From: Limnobaculum zhutongyuii | GTDB taxonomy: Bacteria > Pseudomonadota > Gammaproteobacteria > Enterobacterales > Enterobacteriaceae | Direction of reading: 5' to 3' | NCBI RefSeq assembly: GCF_004295645.1 | Contig: NZ_CP034752.1 | Span: 186,001-250,000, forward strand | Length of the DNA stretch: 64,000 nucleotides | Shown: positions 50,256-60,501 of the stretch, piece by piece | Layout of the letters: each line of letters begins with the position of its first letter | Numbering within the stretch: position 1 is the first letter of the stretch | Position numbers and translations under genes: made by a program | Notes under the pieces: model-generated | What the model saw: only the letters and a program-made list of their open reading frames with translations | Told to the model about the DNA's origin: nothing | Database searches by the model: none

Positions 50256-52892
50256 TTATCCGGTATTTCTCATTCCTGCCGCAATTCCGGCAATAGTAAC
50301 CATCAGGGCTTGTTCTACCCTTGGATCCGGAGTTTCTTGCTGGCGCGAACGATAAAGCAGCTCGGCCTGCAGGACGTTTAATGGATCGGTATATACGTTA
50401 CGCAAGGCGATTGATTCAGCGATCCACGGCAGTTTTTCCATCAGTTTCTGATCGTTGGACAGCTTGAGAATAACGCTGATATCCTCCGCCAATTGGCTAC
50501 GTAACTTACTACCTAACGTCCAAAGTTTTTTATCCACCAGACGCTGGTCATAATATTCTGCCAGCCACAGGTCCGCTTTGGCGTAAACCATTTCTAACAT
50601 ATTGATACGGGTATTGAAGAACGGCCAGTCGCGATACATCTCTGCCAGCTGCTGTTGTTTACCGTTTTTAATCGCATGCTGTAACGCTGCACCGGCACCC
50701 AGCCAGGCTGGCAGCATCAGACGGTTTTGCGTCCAGGCGAAAATCCATGGAATGGCTCGCAGGCTTTCTACTCCACCATTAGGCTTACGTTTTGCCGGGC
50801 GAGAACCCAGAGGTAGCTTACTTAATTCCAGTTCAGGTGTGGCAGCGCGGAAGTAAGGAACAAAGTCCGGTTCTTCGCGTACGATATCGCGATACTGTTT
50901 ACAGGAGAACTCCGACAGCTCATCCATAATGTCACGCCATTCCTGCTTCGGATTTGGCGGTGGTAGCAGATTAGCTTCGAGGATGGCACTGGCATAGCTT
51001 GCCAGACTGGCTAGCGTAATCTCCGGCAAACCAAACTTAAAGCGGATCATTTCGCCCTGTTCCGTAACACGCAGGCCGCCTTTTAACGAGCCCGGAGGCT
51101 GAGACAGCAGCGCATCGTGAGCCGGAGCACCTCCACGACCAATAGTACCGCCACGTCCATGGAATAGCGTTAAGTCTACGCCTGCCTGTTCACAGGTTTT
51201 GATTAGCGCTTCCTGAGCGTAATATTGCGCCCATGAGGCTGCCAGCACGCCAGCATCTTTCGAAGAGTCAGAATAACCAATCATGATCATCTGCTTGCCG
51301 CCAATAAAATTGCGATACCAGTCGATATTCAGTAACTGGGTCATGACATCATTGGCGTTATTTAAATCTTCCAGCGTTTCGAATAGCGGGCAGACCGGCA
51401 AAGCAAAAGTACAGCCCATCTCTTTTAACAGCAGATGTACGGCCAGAACGTCAGACGGTGTACGAGCCATAGAGATAACATAAGCAGCAATAGAACCTTG
51501 TGGCGCTTTAGCGACGACTTTACAGGTATCAAGTACTTCCTGAGTTTCAGCACTTGGCTGCCAGTCACGCGGGAACAATGGTCTTTTTGACTGCAGTTCA
51601 CTAATCAGGAACTGCTGCTTCTCTTTTTCTGTCCACTCGTCGTAATCGCCTAACTCAAGATATTTAGTGAGCTCTGCCAGAACATCGCTGTGGCGAGTGC
51701 TCTCCTGACGAATATCAATACGTACCAGCGGCAGGCCAAAGCAGCCAATACGGCGCAGGGTATCCAGCAGTTGCCCATTGGCAATAATACCCATGCCGCA
51801 GGCTTGCAGAGATTGATAACAGGCATAGAGCGGCTCCCAAAGCTGTTGATTATCAACCAACATATCATCCGGGCAATTGACGCGTTCACCGTTCAGGCGG
51901 GCGCTCAGATAACTATGCGTACTCATTAACTGGGTACGTAGCTTCTTCATCAGCTCACGATAAGGTTCCTGAACCTCATCGCCGCCGGCCATAGCCCGTA
52001 GTTCCGGGGTACAGTCAGACATCGATAACTCAGAAACCAGTACCTGAATATCTTTCAGGAACAGTTCTGCCGCTTTCCAACGACCGTATATCATCACGTG
52101 TTCAGTAATTTTGGCGGTAACGTTTGGGTTACCATCGCGGTCGCCACCCATCCAGGAGGTAAAACGCACCGGCACAGCTTCAACCGGCAGGTTGTAACCA
52201 AGGGCATCAACCAGCTGATCGTTAAACTCGCGCATAAACGCAGGTACACCTTCCCACAGGCTATTTTCTACAACGGCGAAGCCCCATTTAGCTTCATCAA
52301 CCGGAGTTGGACGAATCTTACGGATCTCATCGGTATGCCATGACTGGGCAACCAACTGACGCAGGCGACGCATGATTTGATCCCGTTCATAGTCGGCCAG
52401 GTCGTTATGATCTAACTGACTCAGGCAGTTATTCACCTCAATCAGTTTATGGATCATTGTACGACGCGCAATTTCCGTTGGATGCGCAGTAAGTACCAGC
52501 TCAATAGATAGCTGATCGACGGCCTTACTGACCGCTTCATCGGTAATGTTTTGCTGTCTTAATTTATTGAATAGATCTGCAAATACTGCGGGATTATTTG
52601 CCGCCTCACCGCGAGAAGAAATGCTGTGGTACTGCTCGGCGGTATTGGCAAAGTTGAGAAATTGGTTAAACGCTCTGGCAACGGGCAATAGCTGGTCGTT
52701 AGACAGGTTCTGTAGCGTAGAGAGTAACGCCTGACGGTTAGTCTCATTACCGGCGCGGGACGATTTTGACAGCTTACGGATGCTTTCCACCCGATCGAGG
52801 ATTTCTTCACCTAAAGCGTCTTTAATGGTATCGCCTAGAAGGGTGCCAAGCATACTGACATTACTTCGCATCGCGGAATATTGTTCGTTCAT
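50256..52892 (-). CDS. ppc: Phosphoenolpyruvate carboxylase
   Basis: Protein of 878 residues. Catalytic His in VLTAHPTEIARRT, DRDGNPNVTA, the FHGRGGTIGRGGAP loop and the C-terminal GMRNTG are all intact. It makes oxaloacetate from PEP and bicarbonate. GGCAGGAGACCT precedes the ATG. It stands upstream of argE on the chromosome as in E. coli but is read as its own unit. Confidence 0.98.
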   Translation of the reverse strand: MNEQYSAMRSNVSMLGTLLGDTIKDALGEEILDRVESIRKLSKSSRAGNETNRQALLSTLQNLSNDQLLPVARAFNQFLNFANTAEQYHSISSRGEAANNPAVFADLFNKLRQQNITDEAVSKAVDQLSIELVLTAHPTEIARRTMIHKLIEVNNCLSQLDHNDLADYERDQIMRRLRQLVAQSWHTDEIRKIRPTPVDEAKWGFAVVENSLWEGVPAFMREFNDQLVDALGYNLPVEAVPVRFTSWMGGDRDGNPNVTAKITEHVMIYGRWKAAELFLKDIQVLVSELSMSDCTPELRAMAGGDEVQEPYRELMKKLRTQLMSTHSYLSARLNGERVNCPDDMLVDNQQLWEPLYACYQSLQACGMGIIANGQLLDTLRRIGCFGLPLVRIDIRQESTRHSDVLAELTKYLELGDYDEWTEKEKQQFLISELQSKRPLFPRDWQPSAETQEVLDTCKVVAKAPQGSIAAYVISMARTPSDVLAVHLLLKEMGCTFALPVCPLFETLEDLNNANDVMTQLLNIDWYRNFIGGKQMIMIGYSDSSKDAGVLAASWAQYYAQEALIKTCEQAGVDLTLFHGRGGTIGRGGAPAHDALLSQPPGSLKGGLRVTEQGEMIRFKFGLPEITLASLASYASAILEANLLPPPNPKQEWRDIMDELSEFSCKQYRDIVREEPDFVPYFRAATPELELSKLPLGSRPAKRKPNGGVESLRAIPWIFAWTQNRLMLPAWLGAGAALQHAIKNGKQQQLAEMYRDWPFFNTRINMLEMVYAKADLWLAEYYDQRLVDKKLWTLGSKLRSQLAEDISVILKLSNDQKLMEKLPWIAESIALRNVYTDPLNVLQAELLYRSRQQETPDPRVEQALMVTIAGIAAGMRNTG

Positions 52893-53080
52893 AGGTCTCC
52901 TGCCGGGTTAGTCAAAACATGAAGATGATGTTGTGTTGTCGCGTTATTTTTATGGCTACTAAAGTTAGAGTTGTATCACACAATTTGGGTATGTACATAA
53001 TTTTGTTGAATCCTTTAAGCATTTCTTATAACCGGAAAATTTCAACAAAAAAATCTACTTTCGTACCATACAAGAAACCA

Positions 53081-53105
53081 ACCACCCCGAATAAGTCGGG
53101 GTGGT
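53081..53105 (-). terminator. argE terminator
   Basis: ACCACCCCGA pairs with TCGGGGTGGT (10 pairs, loop of 5), 19 bp after the argE stop on the minus strand, followed by TTGGTTTCTTG. Confidence 0.65.
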
Positions 53106-53124
53106 ATGTAAGATTAATGGTGTA

Positions 53125-54279
53125 CTATTTTTCCGCGCAGAAGTGGTGAATAACCTGGGTCAAAAGCTGGCGGGTTGGTTGAATGAAAGAGGTGGCGAGA
53201 AATTCATCGGGCTGATGCGCCTGATCGATAGAGCCGGGACCCAGTACCAGCGTTGGGCACATTTGCTGCAGGAAAGGTGCTTCGGTACAGTAGTTAACCA
53301 CTTCGGCCGGGGTACCTACCAGCTTCTCTACTACTTGTACCAGCGCATTGTCAGCGGCGCATTCGTAACCGGGAATAGGGCTGTGCAGGTGCTCAATGGT
53401 TACCCGGCCCGGCCAGCGGCTGCTGACCGGTTCCAGTGCCTGATGGACCAGTTCATCTAAATCATTCAGAGTAAGGCCCGGTAATGGGCGAATGTCCATA
53501 TGCAGTTCACAGCAGGCGCAGATACGGTTTGGGGCATCTCCACCGTGAACATGACCAAAGTTCATGGTTGGGTATGGAATAGCAAAGGCCGGGTGGTGAT
53601 AGCGCTCTTTGAGTGAATCTCTCAGTACCATCAAATGACCGATAGCATCATGCATCAGTTCAATTGCGTTAATACCGCGCGATGGATCGCTGGAATGGCC
53701 GGACTGACCGGTAATGCGAATAGCTTCCGCAATATGACCTTTATGAGCTCGTACCGGCTGGAGTGAGGTGGGTTCCCCAATAATGGCGCAGTCCGGTTTC
53801 AGATGACTGGTGGAGGAGAAGTAACGAGCACCCGCCATTGAGGTCTCTTCATCCGCTGTAGCCAGTACATACAGTGGTTTAGTGAGCTTGCTGCTGTCCA
53901 TATCTCTTAAGGCATCCAGAATGAAAGCGAAGAAGCCTTTCATATCAGCAGTTCCCAAACCATATAACTTGTTGTCATGTTCGGTCAGGGTGAACGGATC
54001 GCGTGTCCAGCGCCCGTCATCAAAGGGAACGGTATCCGTATGCCCCGTTAACAACAGTCCGCCAGATCCTGAACCCAGTGATGCCAGCAGGTTAAATTTA
54101 TTGCGGGTATCGGGAACGGGCTGTACTTCAACCTTAAATCCCAGCGTAGTGAACCATTCTGCCAGCAGGTTAATCAGTGTCTCATTGCTCTGATCCAACG
54201 CCGCATCGGTAGCACTAATGCTTGGCGTGGCAATCAACTTACTGTACAACTCGATAAAAGAGGGTAATGTTTTATTCAC
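53125..54279 (-). CDS. argE: Acetylornithine deacetylase
   Basis: Protein of 384 residues, M20 zinc peptidase family: LLLTGHTDTVPFDDGRW (His, Asp), LYGLGTADMKGF, ATADEETSMAG (Glu-Glu), GEPTSLQPV and the late His in GPGSIDQAHQPDE. It releases ornithine from N-acetylornithine. The start is GTG at 54279. Divergent from argC across the ARG boxes. Confidence 0.97.
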   Translation of the reverse strand: MNKTLPSFIELYSKLIATPSISATDAALDQSNETLINLLAEWFTTLGFKVEVQPVPDTRNKFNLLASLGSGSGGLLLTGHTDTVPFDDGRWTRDPFTLTEHDNKLYGLGTADMKGFFAFILDALRDMDSSKLTKPLYVLATADEETSMAGARYFSSTSHLKPDCAIIGEPTSLQPVRAHKGHIAEAIRITGQSGHSSDPSRGINAIELMHDAIGHLMVLRDSLKERYHHPAFAIPYPTMNFGHVHGGDAPNRICACCELHMDIRPLPGLTLNDLDELVHQALEPVSSRWPGRVTIEHLHSPIPGYECAADNALVQVVEKLVGTPAEVVNYCTEAPFLQQMCPTLVLGPGSIDQAHQPDEFLATSFIQPTRQLLTQVIHHFCAEK

Positions 54280-54304
54280 AATTCACGGCCTGTTTTGCGG
54301 GTTA

Positions 54305-54343
54305 ATTCAATATAAATTCATTTATTTTGCATAAAAATACAAT
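54305..54343. promoter_or_regulatory. Paired ARG boxes (ArgR operator)
   Basis: Two 18-bp boxes at 54305-54322 and 54326-54343, 3 bp apart, as is usual for ArgR. Cores are TCAATATAAATTCA (13 of 14 to TGAATWWWWATTCA on the other strand) and TGCATAAAAATACA (12 of 14). They lie in the argE-argC divergent promoter and should repress both with arginine. Confidence 0.85.
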
Positions 54344-54453
54344 AAGGGATTGTCTAAGGGAACAGAATTTCGTACCTTAAGCAATATTCGTCCACATTAC
54401 CGTAAGCGTACCGTTGTTTCCAAACCTTGTACGCAACTAAACAGGTCTATTTT

Positions 54454-55458
54454 ATGCTTGAGACACTTATCGTCGGCGCAAGTGGTTATACCGGTGCAGA
54501 ACTGGCAGCGTACTTACGCCGTCATCCTGAGATACATATCAAAGGATTGATGGTATCAGCGCAGAGTGCTGATGCGGGAAAAATATTTTCAGATCTGCAT
54601 CCACAGTTGAAAGGTTTAGTGGATTTGCCGCTTCAACCATTAACTAATGTAGCTGAAGCGGCAAAAGGCGTCGATGTGGTGTTTCTGGCCACGGCTCATG
54701 AAGTCAGTCACGATCTTGCACCGCAGTTTTTAGCTGCGGGTTGCGTGGTGTTTGATTTATCAGGCGCTTTTCGGGTCGACTCGCCTGAGTTTTATACGCG
54801 TTATTACGGGTTTGCTCATCAACACGGCGACTGGCTGAAACAGGCTGTTTATGGTCTGGCGGAATGGCAAACAGAAAAGCTTAAGCAGGCGCAGTTGGTG
54901 GCGGTTGCCGGTTGTTATCCTACTGCATCGCAGTTAGCGCTTAAGCCATTGGTTGAAGCCGGATTATTGGACGAGCAACAATGGCCGGTGATCAACGCGA
55001 TTAGCGGCGTTAGCGGAGCAGGGCGTAAGGCCAGTATGACGACCAGTTTTTGCGAAGTCAGCCTGCAACCTTATGGCGTGTTCACTCATCGCCATCAGCC
55101 AGAAATTGCTGCGCATTTGGGTATTCCGGTGATTTTTACCCCTCACCTTGGCAATTTTCCTCGTGGGATTCTGGCAACCATTACCTGCCGTTTAAAGCCA
55201 GGTGTGGGTGAAGAACAGATTAAAACGGCTTTTTACAATGCTTATCACAATAAACCGTTAGTCCGGGTCTATGAAAAAGGGATGCCAGCGCTAAAATCGG
55301 TGATTGGTCAGCCGTTTTGCGATATCGGTTTTGCCGTTGATGGTCAACATATTATCGTGGTGTCGGCGGAAGATAATCTGCTGAAAGGTGCCGCTGCTCA
55401 GGCCGTACAGTGTATGAATTTACGCTTTGGCTTCAATGAAACCCAGTCCTTACTCTAG
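54454..55458 (+). CDS. argC: N-acetyl-gamma-glutamyl-phosphate reductase
   Basis: Protein of 334 residues: LIVGASGYTGAEL (NADPH site) at the start, catalytic Cys in VAGCYPTASQLALKP, HRHQPEI and FTPHLGNFPRGI. The family N-terminus sets the start at 54454; the frame opens nine codons earlier. First gene of argCBG(H), 11 bp before argB. Confidence 0.97.
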   Translation: MLETLIVGASGYTGAELAAYLRRHPEIHIKGLMVSAQSADAGKIFSDLHPQLKGLVDLPLQPLTNVAEAAKGVDVVFLATAHEVSHDLAPQFLAAGCVVFDLSGAFRVDSPEFYTRYYGFAHQHGDWLKQAVYGLAEWQTEKLKQAQLVAVAGCYPTASQLALKPLVEAGLLDEQQWPVINAISGVSGAGRKASMTTSFCEVSLQPYGVFTHRHQPEIAAHLGIPVIFTPHLGNFPRGILATITCRLKPGVGEEQIKTAFYNAYHNKPLVRVYEKGMPALKSVIGQPFCDIGFAVDGQHIIVVSAEDNLLKGAAAQAVQCMNLRFGFNETQSLL

Positions 55459-55469
55459 GGAGAAGAAGG

Positions 55470-56243
55470 ATGAATCCATTAATTATTAAACTTGGCGGTG
55501 CGTTGCTGGACAGTGATGAAGCGATGGAACGTCTGTTTGTGGCCCTGGCAACGTACAAGCAAAAACATCAGCGTCAACTGGTGATTGTACACGGCGGCGG
55601 CTGTCTGGTTGATGAGCTGATGAAAAAACTGACTCTGCCGGTGATTCGTCGCAATGGTCTGCGCGTTACGCCTGAAGATCAAATCGGTACCATTACTGGC
55701 GCACTGGCAGGAACCGCGAATAAAACCCTGATGGCAGCGGCCAAAAAGCACGATATTAATGCCATTGGCTTGTGTCTGGCGGATGGCAATATGGTAGAAG
55801 TTAGCCAGCTTTCTGAAGATTTAGGTCACGTAGGTGAAGCCAAAGCGGGCAGCAATAAGCTGATTCAAACGCTGCTGGCCGGTGACTATTTACCGATTAT
55901 CAGCTCCATTGGCATTACACCGGAAGGCGCGTTGATGAACGTCAATGCGGATCAGGCAGCTACAGCACTGGCGGCAACGTTGGGCGCTGATTTAGTTCTG
56001 TTGTCCGATGTCAGCGGTATTCTTGACGGTAAAGGTCAGCGCATTGCTGAACTTACCGCGGATAAAGCCGAAAAGCTGATTGCCCAGGGCATTATCACTG
56101 ATGGCATGGTGGTAAAAGTGAATGCAGCACTGGATGCTGCCCGTTCATTGGGGCGCCCGGTGGATATTGCCAGCTGGCGCAATGCGGAACAGCTACCCGC
56201 ATTATTTAATGGCGTTCCGGTAGGAACCCGTATTCTGGCCTAG
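55470..56243 (+). CDS. argB: Acetylglutamate kinase
   Basis: Protein of 257 residues, amino-acid kinase fold: IKLGGALLD, VHGGGCLVDELM, VNADQAATALAATLGAD, LLSDVSGILD, TDGMVVKVNAA. It phosphorylates N-acetylglutamate. GAGAAGAAGG precedes the ATG. Length matches the arginine-insensitive enterobacterial type, which fits control by repression rather than feedback on ArgB. Confidence 0.97.
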   Translation: MNPLIIKLGGALLDSDEAMERLFVALATYKQKHQRQLVIVHGGGCLVDELMKKLTLPVIRRNGLRVTPEDQIGTITGALAGTANKTLMAAAKKHDINAIGLCLADGNMVEVSQLSEDLGHVGEAKAGSNKLIQTLLAGDYLPIISSIGITPEGALMNVNADQAATALAATLGADLVLLSDVSGILDGKGQRIAELTADKAEKLIAQGIITDGMVVKVNAALDAARSLGRPVDIASWRNAEQLPALFNGVPVGTRILA

Positions 56244-56335
56244 TTAATGCAGTCAGAACCGATTTAGAACAGTAAGATATTAATTAACCAGTAGTAACTG
56301 AATAACTTTAAGACTTAGCAATCAAGGAATTTGTG

Positions 56336-57553
56336 ATGAATAAGAGCGGTATTAAGAAAATTGTTTTAGCATACTCCGGCGGCCTGGATACTTCTGCGAT
56401 TATTCCATGGTTAAAAGAGAACTATGGCGACTGTGAAGTGGTTGCGTTTGTGGCTGATATTGGTCAGGAACGTGCGGATCTGGAAGGTGTAGAGCAAAAA
56501 GCGCTGAATTCTGGTGCTTCCTCTTGCTACGTTGTTGACCTGCGTGAAGAGTTTATCAAAGACTATGTTTACCCGGTTCTGCAAACGGGTGCACTGTACG
56601 AAGGCAGCTATCTGCTGGGTACCTCAATGGCTCGTCCCCTGATTGCTAAAGCTCAGGTTGAACTGGCGTTGAAACTGGGTGCAGATGCCGTGTGTCATGG
56701 TGCGACGGGTAAAGGTAACGATCAGGTGCGTTTTGAAACCACCTATGCAGCATTGGCTCCTCATTTGAAAGTGGTTGCGCCATGGCGTGAGTGGAACCTG
56801 CGTTCTCGTGAAGCGCTGCTGGCCTATCTGAAAGAGCGTAATATTCCAACCACGGCGTCTCTGGAAAAAATCTATAGCCGTGATGAAAACGCATGGCACA
56901 TCTCCACAGAAGGTGGTGTATTAGAAACCCCATGGAATGCTTCGAATAAAGATTGCTGGGTGTGGACCGTTTCTCCTGAAGATGCACCGGATCAGGCTGA
57001 ACTGGTTACCGTAACGGTAGAAAAAGGTCGGGTAACCGCTGTAAACGGTAAAGCGATGAGCCCATTCAAGTGTCTGGAAGCATTGAACGAGCTGGGTGCT
57101 AAGCATGGCGTTGGCCGTATCGATATCGTTGAGAACCGTCTGGTTGGTATCAAATCCCGCGGTTGCTATGAAACCCCGGGGGGCACCATTATGGTGACCG
57201 CGCTACGTGGCGTTGAGCAACTGGTACTGGATCGCGATAGCTTCAAATGGCGTGAGCAGTTAGGTCTGGAAATGGCCTATGTGGTTTACGACGGTCGTTG
57301 GTTTGCACCACTGCGTAAGTCACTTCAGGCTGCCGCTGAGTCGCTGGCGCAGGATGTAAACGGTGAAGTGATCGTTAAGCTGTATAAAGGACAGGCAACG
57401 GCGATTCAGAAGAAATCATCCAACAGCCTCTACTCAGAAGAGTTTGCTACCTTTGGTGAAGATGAAGTTTACGATCACAGCCATGCGGGTGGATTCATTC
57501 GGTTGTTCTCGCTGTCTGGCCGTATTCGTGCGCTGAATGAGTTGAAGAAGTAG
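56336..57553 (+). CDS. argG: Argininosuccinate synthase
   Basis: Protein of 405 residues with AYSGGLDTSAII (PP-loop), CHGATGKGNDQVRFE and the C-terminal SLYSEEFATFGEDEVYDHSHAGGFIRLF. This is the shorter type; E. coli K-12 ArgG has about 447 residues and lies elsewhere on its chromosome. AAGGAATTTGTG precedes the ATG at 56336; the GTG just before is also in frame. Lies 92 bp after argB. Confidence 0.97.
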   Translation: MNKSGIKKIVLAYSGGLDTSAIIPWLKENYGDCEVVAFVADIGQERADLEGVEQKALNSGASSCYVVDLREEFIKDYVYPVLQTGALYEGSYLLGTSMARPLIAKAQVELALKLGADAVCHGATGKGNDQVRFETTYAALAPHLKVVAPWREWNLRSREALLAYLKERNIPTTASLEKIYSRDENAWHISTEGGVLETPWNASNKDCWVWTVSPEDAPDQAELVTVTVEKGRVTAVNGKAMSPFKCLEALNELGAKHGVGRIDIVENRLVGIKSRGCYETPGGTIMVTALRGVEQLVLDRDSFKWREQLGLEMAYVVYDGRWFAPLRKSLQAAAESLAQDVNGEVIVKLYKGQATAIQKKSSNSLYSEEFATFGEDEVYDHSHAGGFIRLFSLSGRIRALNELKK

Positions 57554-57588
57554 TTCTTTTAACTGGTCCAACGATTGGGTTTTATAAT

Positions 57589-57616
57589 AAAAGGGCGATA
57601 TTGGTATCGCCCTTTT
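57589..57616 (+). terminator. Terminator between argG and argH
   Basis: AAAAGGGCGATA pairs with TATCGCCCTTTT (12 pairs, loop TTGG), 35 bp after argG. argH may therefore need its own promoter in the following 150 bp or depend on read-through. Confidence 0.82.
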
Positions 57617-57768
57617 ACTTTAGCATGTTGTTTATTTTCACTTTAGTGTAGATTTTGCCATAAGAATGCAGCGTCTGTGTTAGCCTCGGGTTAGCGCTGG
57701 CGTAGATATAGTTATGGTCATCAATCCAAAGTGATAGGTATTGCTTTGATTTTTCAGGAGTAAAAAGT

Positions 57769-59145
57769 ATGGCATTGTGGGGCGGCAGGTTTAGCCAGGC
57801 GGCAGATCAGCGTTTTAAACTGTTTAATGACTCATTGCGTTTTGATTATCGTTTAGCCGAGCAGGATATTATTGGTTCAGTGGCGTGGTCGAAAGCATTG
57901 GTGACGGTGAATGTATTAACGGCTGAAGAACAAAAAAAATTAGAAAAGGCGTTAGATGAGCTGTTAGTTGAAGTTCAGGCTGAACCAGAAGCCATTTTAG
58001 CCAGCGATGCAGAAGATATTCATAGCTGGGTAGAGCAAAAGCTGATTGGTAAAGTGGGGGATCTTGGTAAGAAATTGCATACCGGGCGTAGCCGTAACGA
58101 TCAGGTCGCTACTGATTTAAAACTGTGGTGTAAGGTTCAGGTTAGTCTGTTGTTGAATGCGGTTAAAGAGCTACAACAGGCGCTGGTGATAACGGCTGAG
58201 CAGAATCAGGATGCGGTAATGCCTGGTTATACTCACCTGCAACGAGCTCAACCGGTGACTTTCGCCCATTGGTGCCTTGCCTATACGGAAATGTTAGCTC
58301 GTGATGAAAGCCGATTGCAGGATGCATTAAAGCGAATGGATACCAGCCCGCTGGGCAGTGGTGCATTAGCCGGTACCGCTTATCCTATTGATCGCGATCA
58401 GTTAGCGGGTTGGTTAGGTTTTAGTTCAGCAACTCGCAACAGCCTGGATAGCGTTTCTGACCGTGACCATGTACTGGAGTTACTGTCTGATGCGTCTATC
58501 AGTATGGTGCATCTGTCCCGTTTTGCTGAAGATTTAATTTTCTTTAACAGCGGTGAGTCTAGCTTTGTTGAATTGTCTGACCGGGTGACTTCTGGTTCTT
58601 CTCTGATGCCACAAAAGAAAAACCCGGATGCATTGGAGTTGATTCGCGGCAAATGTGGCCGTGTTCAGGGCGCACTCAGCGGTATGCTAATGACGCTGAA
58701 AGGTCTGCCGTTAGCCTATAACAAAGATATGCAGGAAGACAAAGAAGGGATTTTTGATGCGCTGGATACCTGGCTGGACTGTCTGCATATGGCGGTGCTG
58801 GTATTAGACGGCATTCAGGTTAAGCGCCCACGCTGTCAGGAAGCTGCTCAACAGGGTTATGCCAATGCGACAGAACTGGCGGATTATCTGGTGGCTAAGG
58901 GTATTCCGTTCCGTGAAGCTCACCATATTGTAGGTTCTGCGGTATTGGAAGCAATTAAACAGGGTAAGGCTTTAGAAGAATTATCCTTATCGCAGCTTAA
59001 ACAGTTTAATGCGGTAATCGATGAGGATGTTTATCCTGCGTTATCGTTGCAATCCTGTCTGGAAAAACGCTGTGCTAAGGGGGGAGTTAATCCCCAACAG
59101 GTTGCCAGTGCAATTGATGCGGCTAAAGTTCGATTAGATATTTGA
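57769..59145 (+). CDS. argH: Argininosuccinate lyase
   Basis: Protein of 458 residues of the fumarase/aspartase superfamily: MALWGGRFSQAADQRFK, HTGRSRNDQVATD, and the signature GSSLMPQKKNP. It releases arginine and fumarate, the last arginine step. AGGAGTAAAAAGT precedes the ATG. A 215-bp gap with a terminator separates it from argG. Confidence 0.98.
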   Translation: MALWGGRFSQAADQRFKLFNDSLRFDYRLAEQDIIGSVAWSKALVTVNVLTAEEQKKLEKALDELLVEVQAEPEAILASDAEDIHSWVEQKLIGKVGDLGKKLHTGRSRNDQVATDLKLWCKVQVSLLLNAVKELQQALVITAEQNQDAVMPGYTHLQRAQPVTFAHWCLAYTEMLARDESRLQDALKRMDTSPLGSGALAGTAYPIDRDQLAGWLGFSSATRNSLDSVSDRDHVLELLSDASISMVHLSRFAEDLIFFNSGESSFVELSDRVTSGSSLMPQKKNPDALELIRGKCGRVQGALSGMLMTLKGLPLAYNKDMQEDKEGIFDALDTWLDCLHMAVLVLDGIQVKRPRCQEAAQQGYANATELADYLVAKGIPFREAHHIVGSAVLEAIKQGKALEELSLSQLKQFNAVIDEDVYPALSLQSCLEKRCAKGGVNPQQVASAIDAAKVRLDI

Positions 59146-59168
59146 TTCTGATAATCATGTTGTTATAA

Positions 59169-59210
59169 AAAGCCCGTAAATACTTTGTTATTTACGGGCT
59201 TTAATTTTTT
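59169..59210. terminator. Terminator between argH and the ail-like gene
   Basis: AAAGCCCGTAAATA pairs with TATTTACGGGCTTT (14 pairs, loop of 6), followed by AATTTTTT; it lies between convergent genes. Confidence 0.92.
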
Positions 59211-59223
59211 AACTCATACGAAA

Positions 59224-59796
59224 TTAGAAGCGGTAACCAGCACCAACGTTAAAGCCATTAGAAGTAAATTGCATACCATCATATTCCATGTGGGTACCTT
59301 CATAACCAACATCGATAGCAAAATTTTCCATCGGGTTAATTTGTACACCTGCACCATACATAAATGTGGACTTGCGCTTACTGCCGTCCTTATTCATATG
59401 GTACATATATTGGTTTTGTTTACTGTATTTGTCAGCCGAGTAATCAAACTTGCCAGTAGCCACACCAAGAGTGGTATACAGGCTAACGTAATCATTAATA
59501 CGATAGGCTGGTCCAACGGACAATGAGTAGTAATCCACATCGCCATGGGCTTTGACGTTATAGCTGCTACGCTGATAATTTTTCTCTGTATCACCACTCA
59601 TATAAGTGAATGAAGAGATGATGCTCCATGGGGAGTTCCACTCATAGCGATATTTAACGTTCACACCGTTAACGCTACCAAATTCTTCAAAGTGGCTTTG
59701 AGAATAACCTAATGTAATGGTTTGATTCTGTGCCTGAGAAATTTGAGTGGAGCCTAAACTCAGTAACATCATTGCTGATAAAATAGCCTTATTCAT
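59224..59796 (-). CDS. Ail/Lom/OmpX-type outer-membrane protein
   Basis: Protein of 190 residues: signal peptide (cleavage near SQAQN), then eight predicted beta strands, for example ITLGYSQSHF, GVNVKYRYEW, WSIISSFTYMSG, YSLSVGPAYRINDYVSLYTTLGVA, ending in the assembly signal GFNVGAGYRF. Members of this family include adhesion and serum-resistance factors (Ail, Rck, PagC) and the lambda Lom protein. The strand 5-6 loop is long and charged (KYSKQNQYMYHMNKDGSKRK). GGAGGGTAGTTA precedes the ATG. Monocistronic with a long AT-rich upstream region. Confidence 0.88.
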   Translation of the reverse strand: MNKAILSAMMLLSLGSTQISQAQNQTITLGYSQSHFEEFGSVNGVNVKYRYEWNSPWSIISSFTYMSGDTEKNYQRSSYNVKAHGDVDYYSLSVGPAYRINDYVSLYTTLGVATGKFDYSADKYSKQNQYMYHMNKDGSKRKSTFMYGAGVQINPMENFAIDVGYEGTHMEYDGMQFTSNGFNVGAGYRF

Positions 59797-60501
59797 TAAC
59801 TACCCTCCTGGTATGTTTATATTAAAAGCAGGCTGCTTTTATGCTATTGTAAAAACTATCCAATTGATTATTTAATAAAAAATATTATTTTTTAATTAAA
59901 TAAAACCCCTTTTATTTTGTTGAAAATTTGATGTTATCTTTAATAAATACTGTTTTATCTATGATTAATAATCATATTTCTCATTAAATGGAAATCAGGC
60001 TTTAATTAATAACAAATAAAATTATTTTTGTATCTAAATTAGCTGTTTTGATTAATTTTAGCACTCTTGGTTGTACGGTTTTAAATATGGATTAATTAAC
60101 CTATTGTTAATAGTGTTATTTAATCAGAGTGTCTTAAATTCTTAATGCTAATTATTTTATTGATTATTAATTGGTTCACTGCCTGCTAAAAATTTCAACA
60201 TTGATAGCAGCACATTATATGGAAATATTTTATAAATAAATATAAGAATTCTTCGTGATTAAGTAAGGCTGTTGATTATTTTTCAGAGTTATTATTTATA
60301 TATTAAGGAGATAATAATCATATTGATTTACTGAGATTTCAATTGCTTTTGTCATCGGTTTTTTATTATCTGCGGTATAATTAGTGGCAAGAGTAGGCGT
60401 TTTCGATTCTTATTCATTTTTTCTGAGCGTGCCAGATAGAATAGCGGCAAAGAAATAATACGATTTTGATAATTTTTCATTTGGCCCGAGGGGCTTCTTT
60501 A
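59797..60501. other. Long AT-rich divergent intergenic region
   Basis: This 705-bp region between two envelope genes is very AT-rich with many TTAATTAA- and AAATAATT-like tracts and stops in every frame. It must hold both promoters. A high-affinity H-NS-type region is likely by composition, but no specific operator or RNA gene was recognised. Confidence 0.5.

Noticed and set aside
52919..53149. Plus-strand frame in the ppc-argE gap
   Set aside because: Lies over promoter and terminator sequence, with no start signal or similarity.
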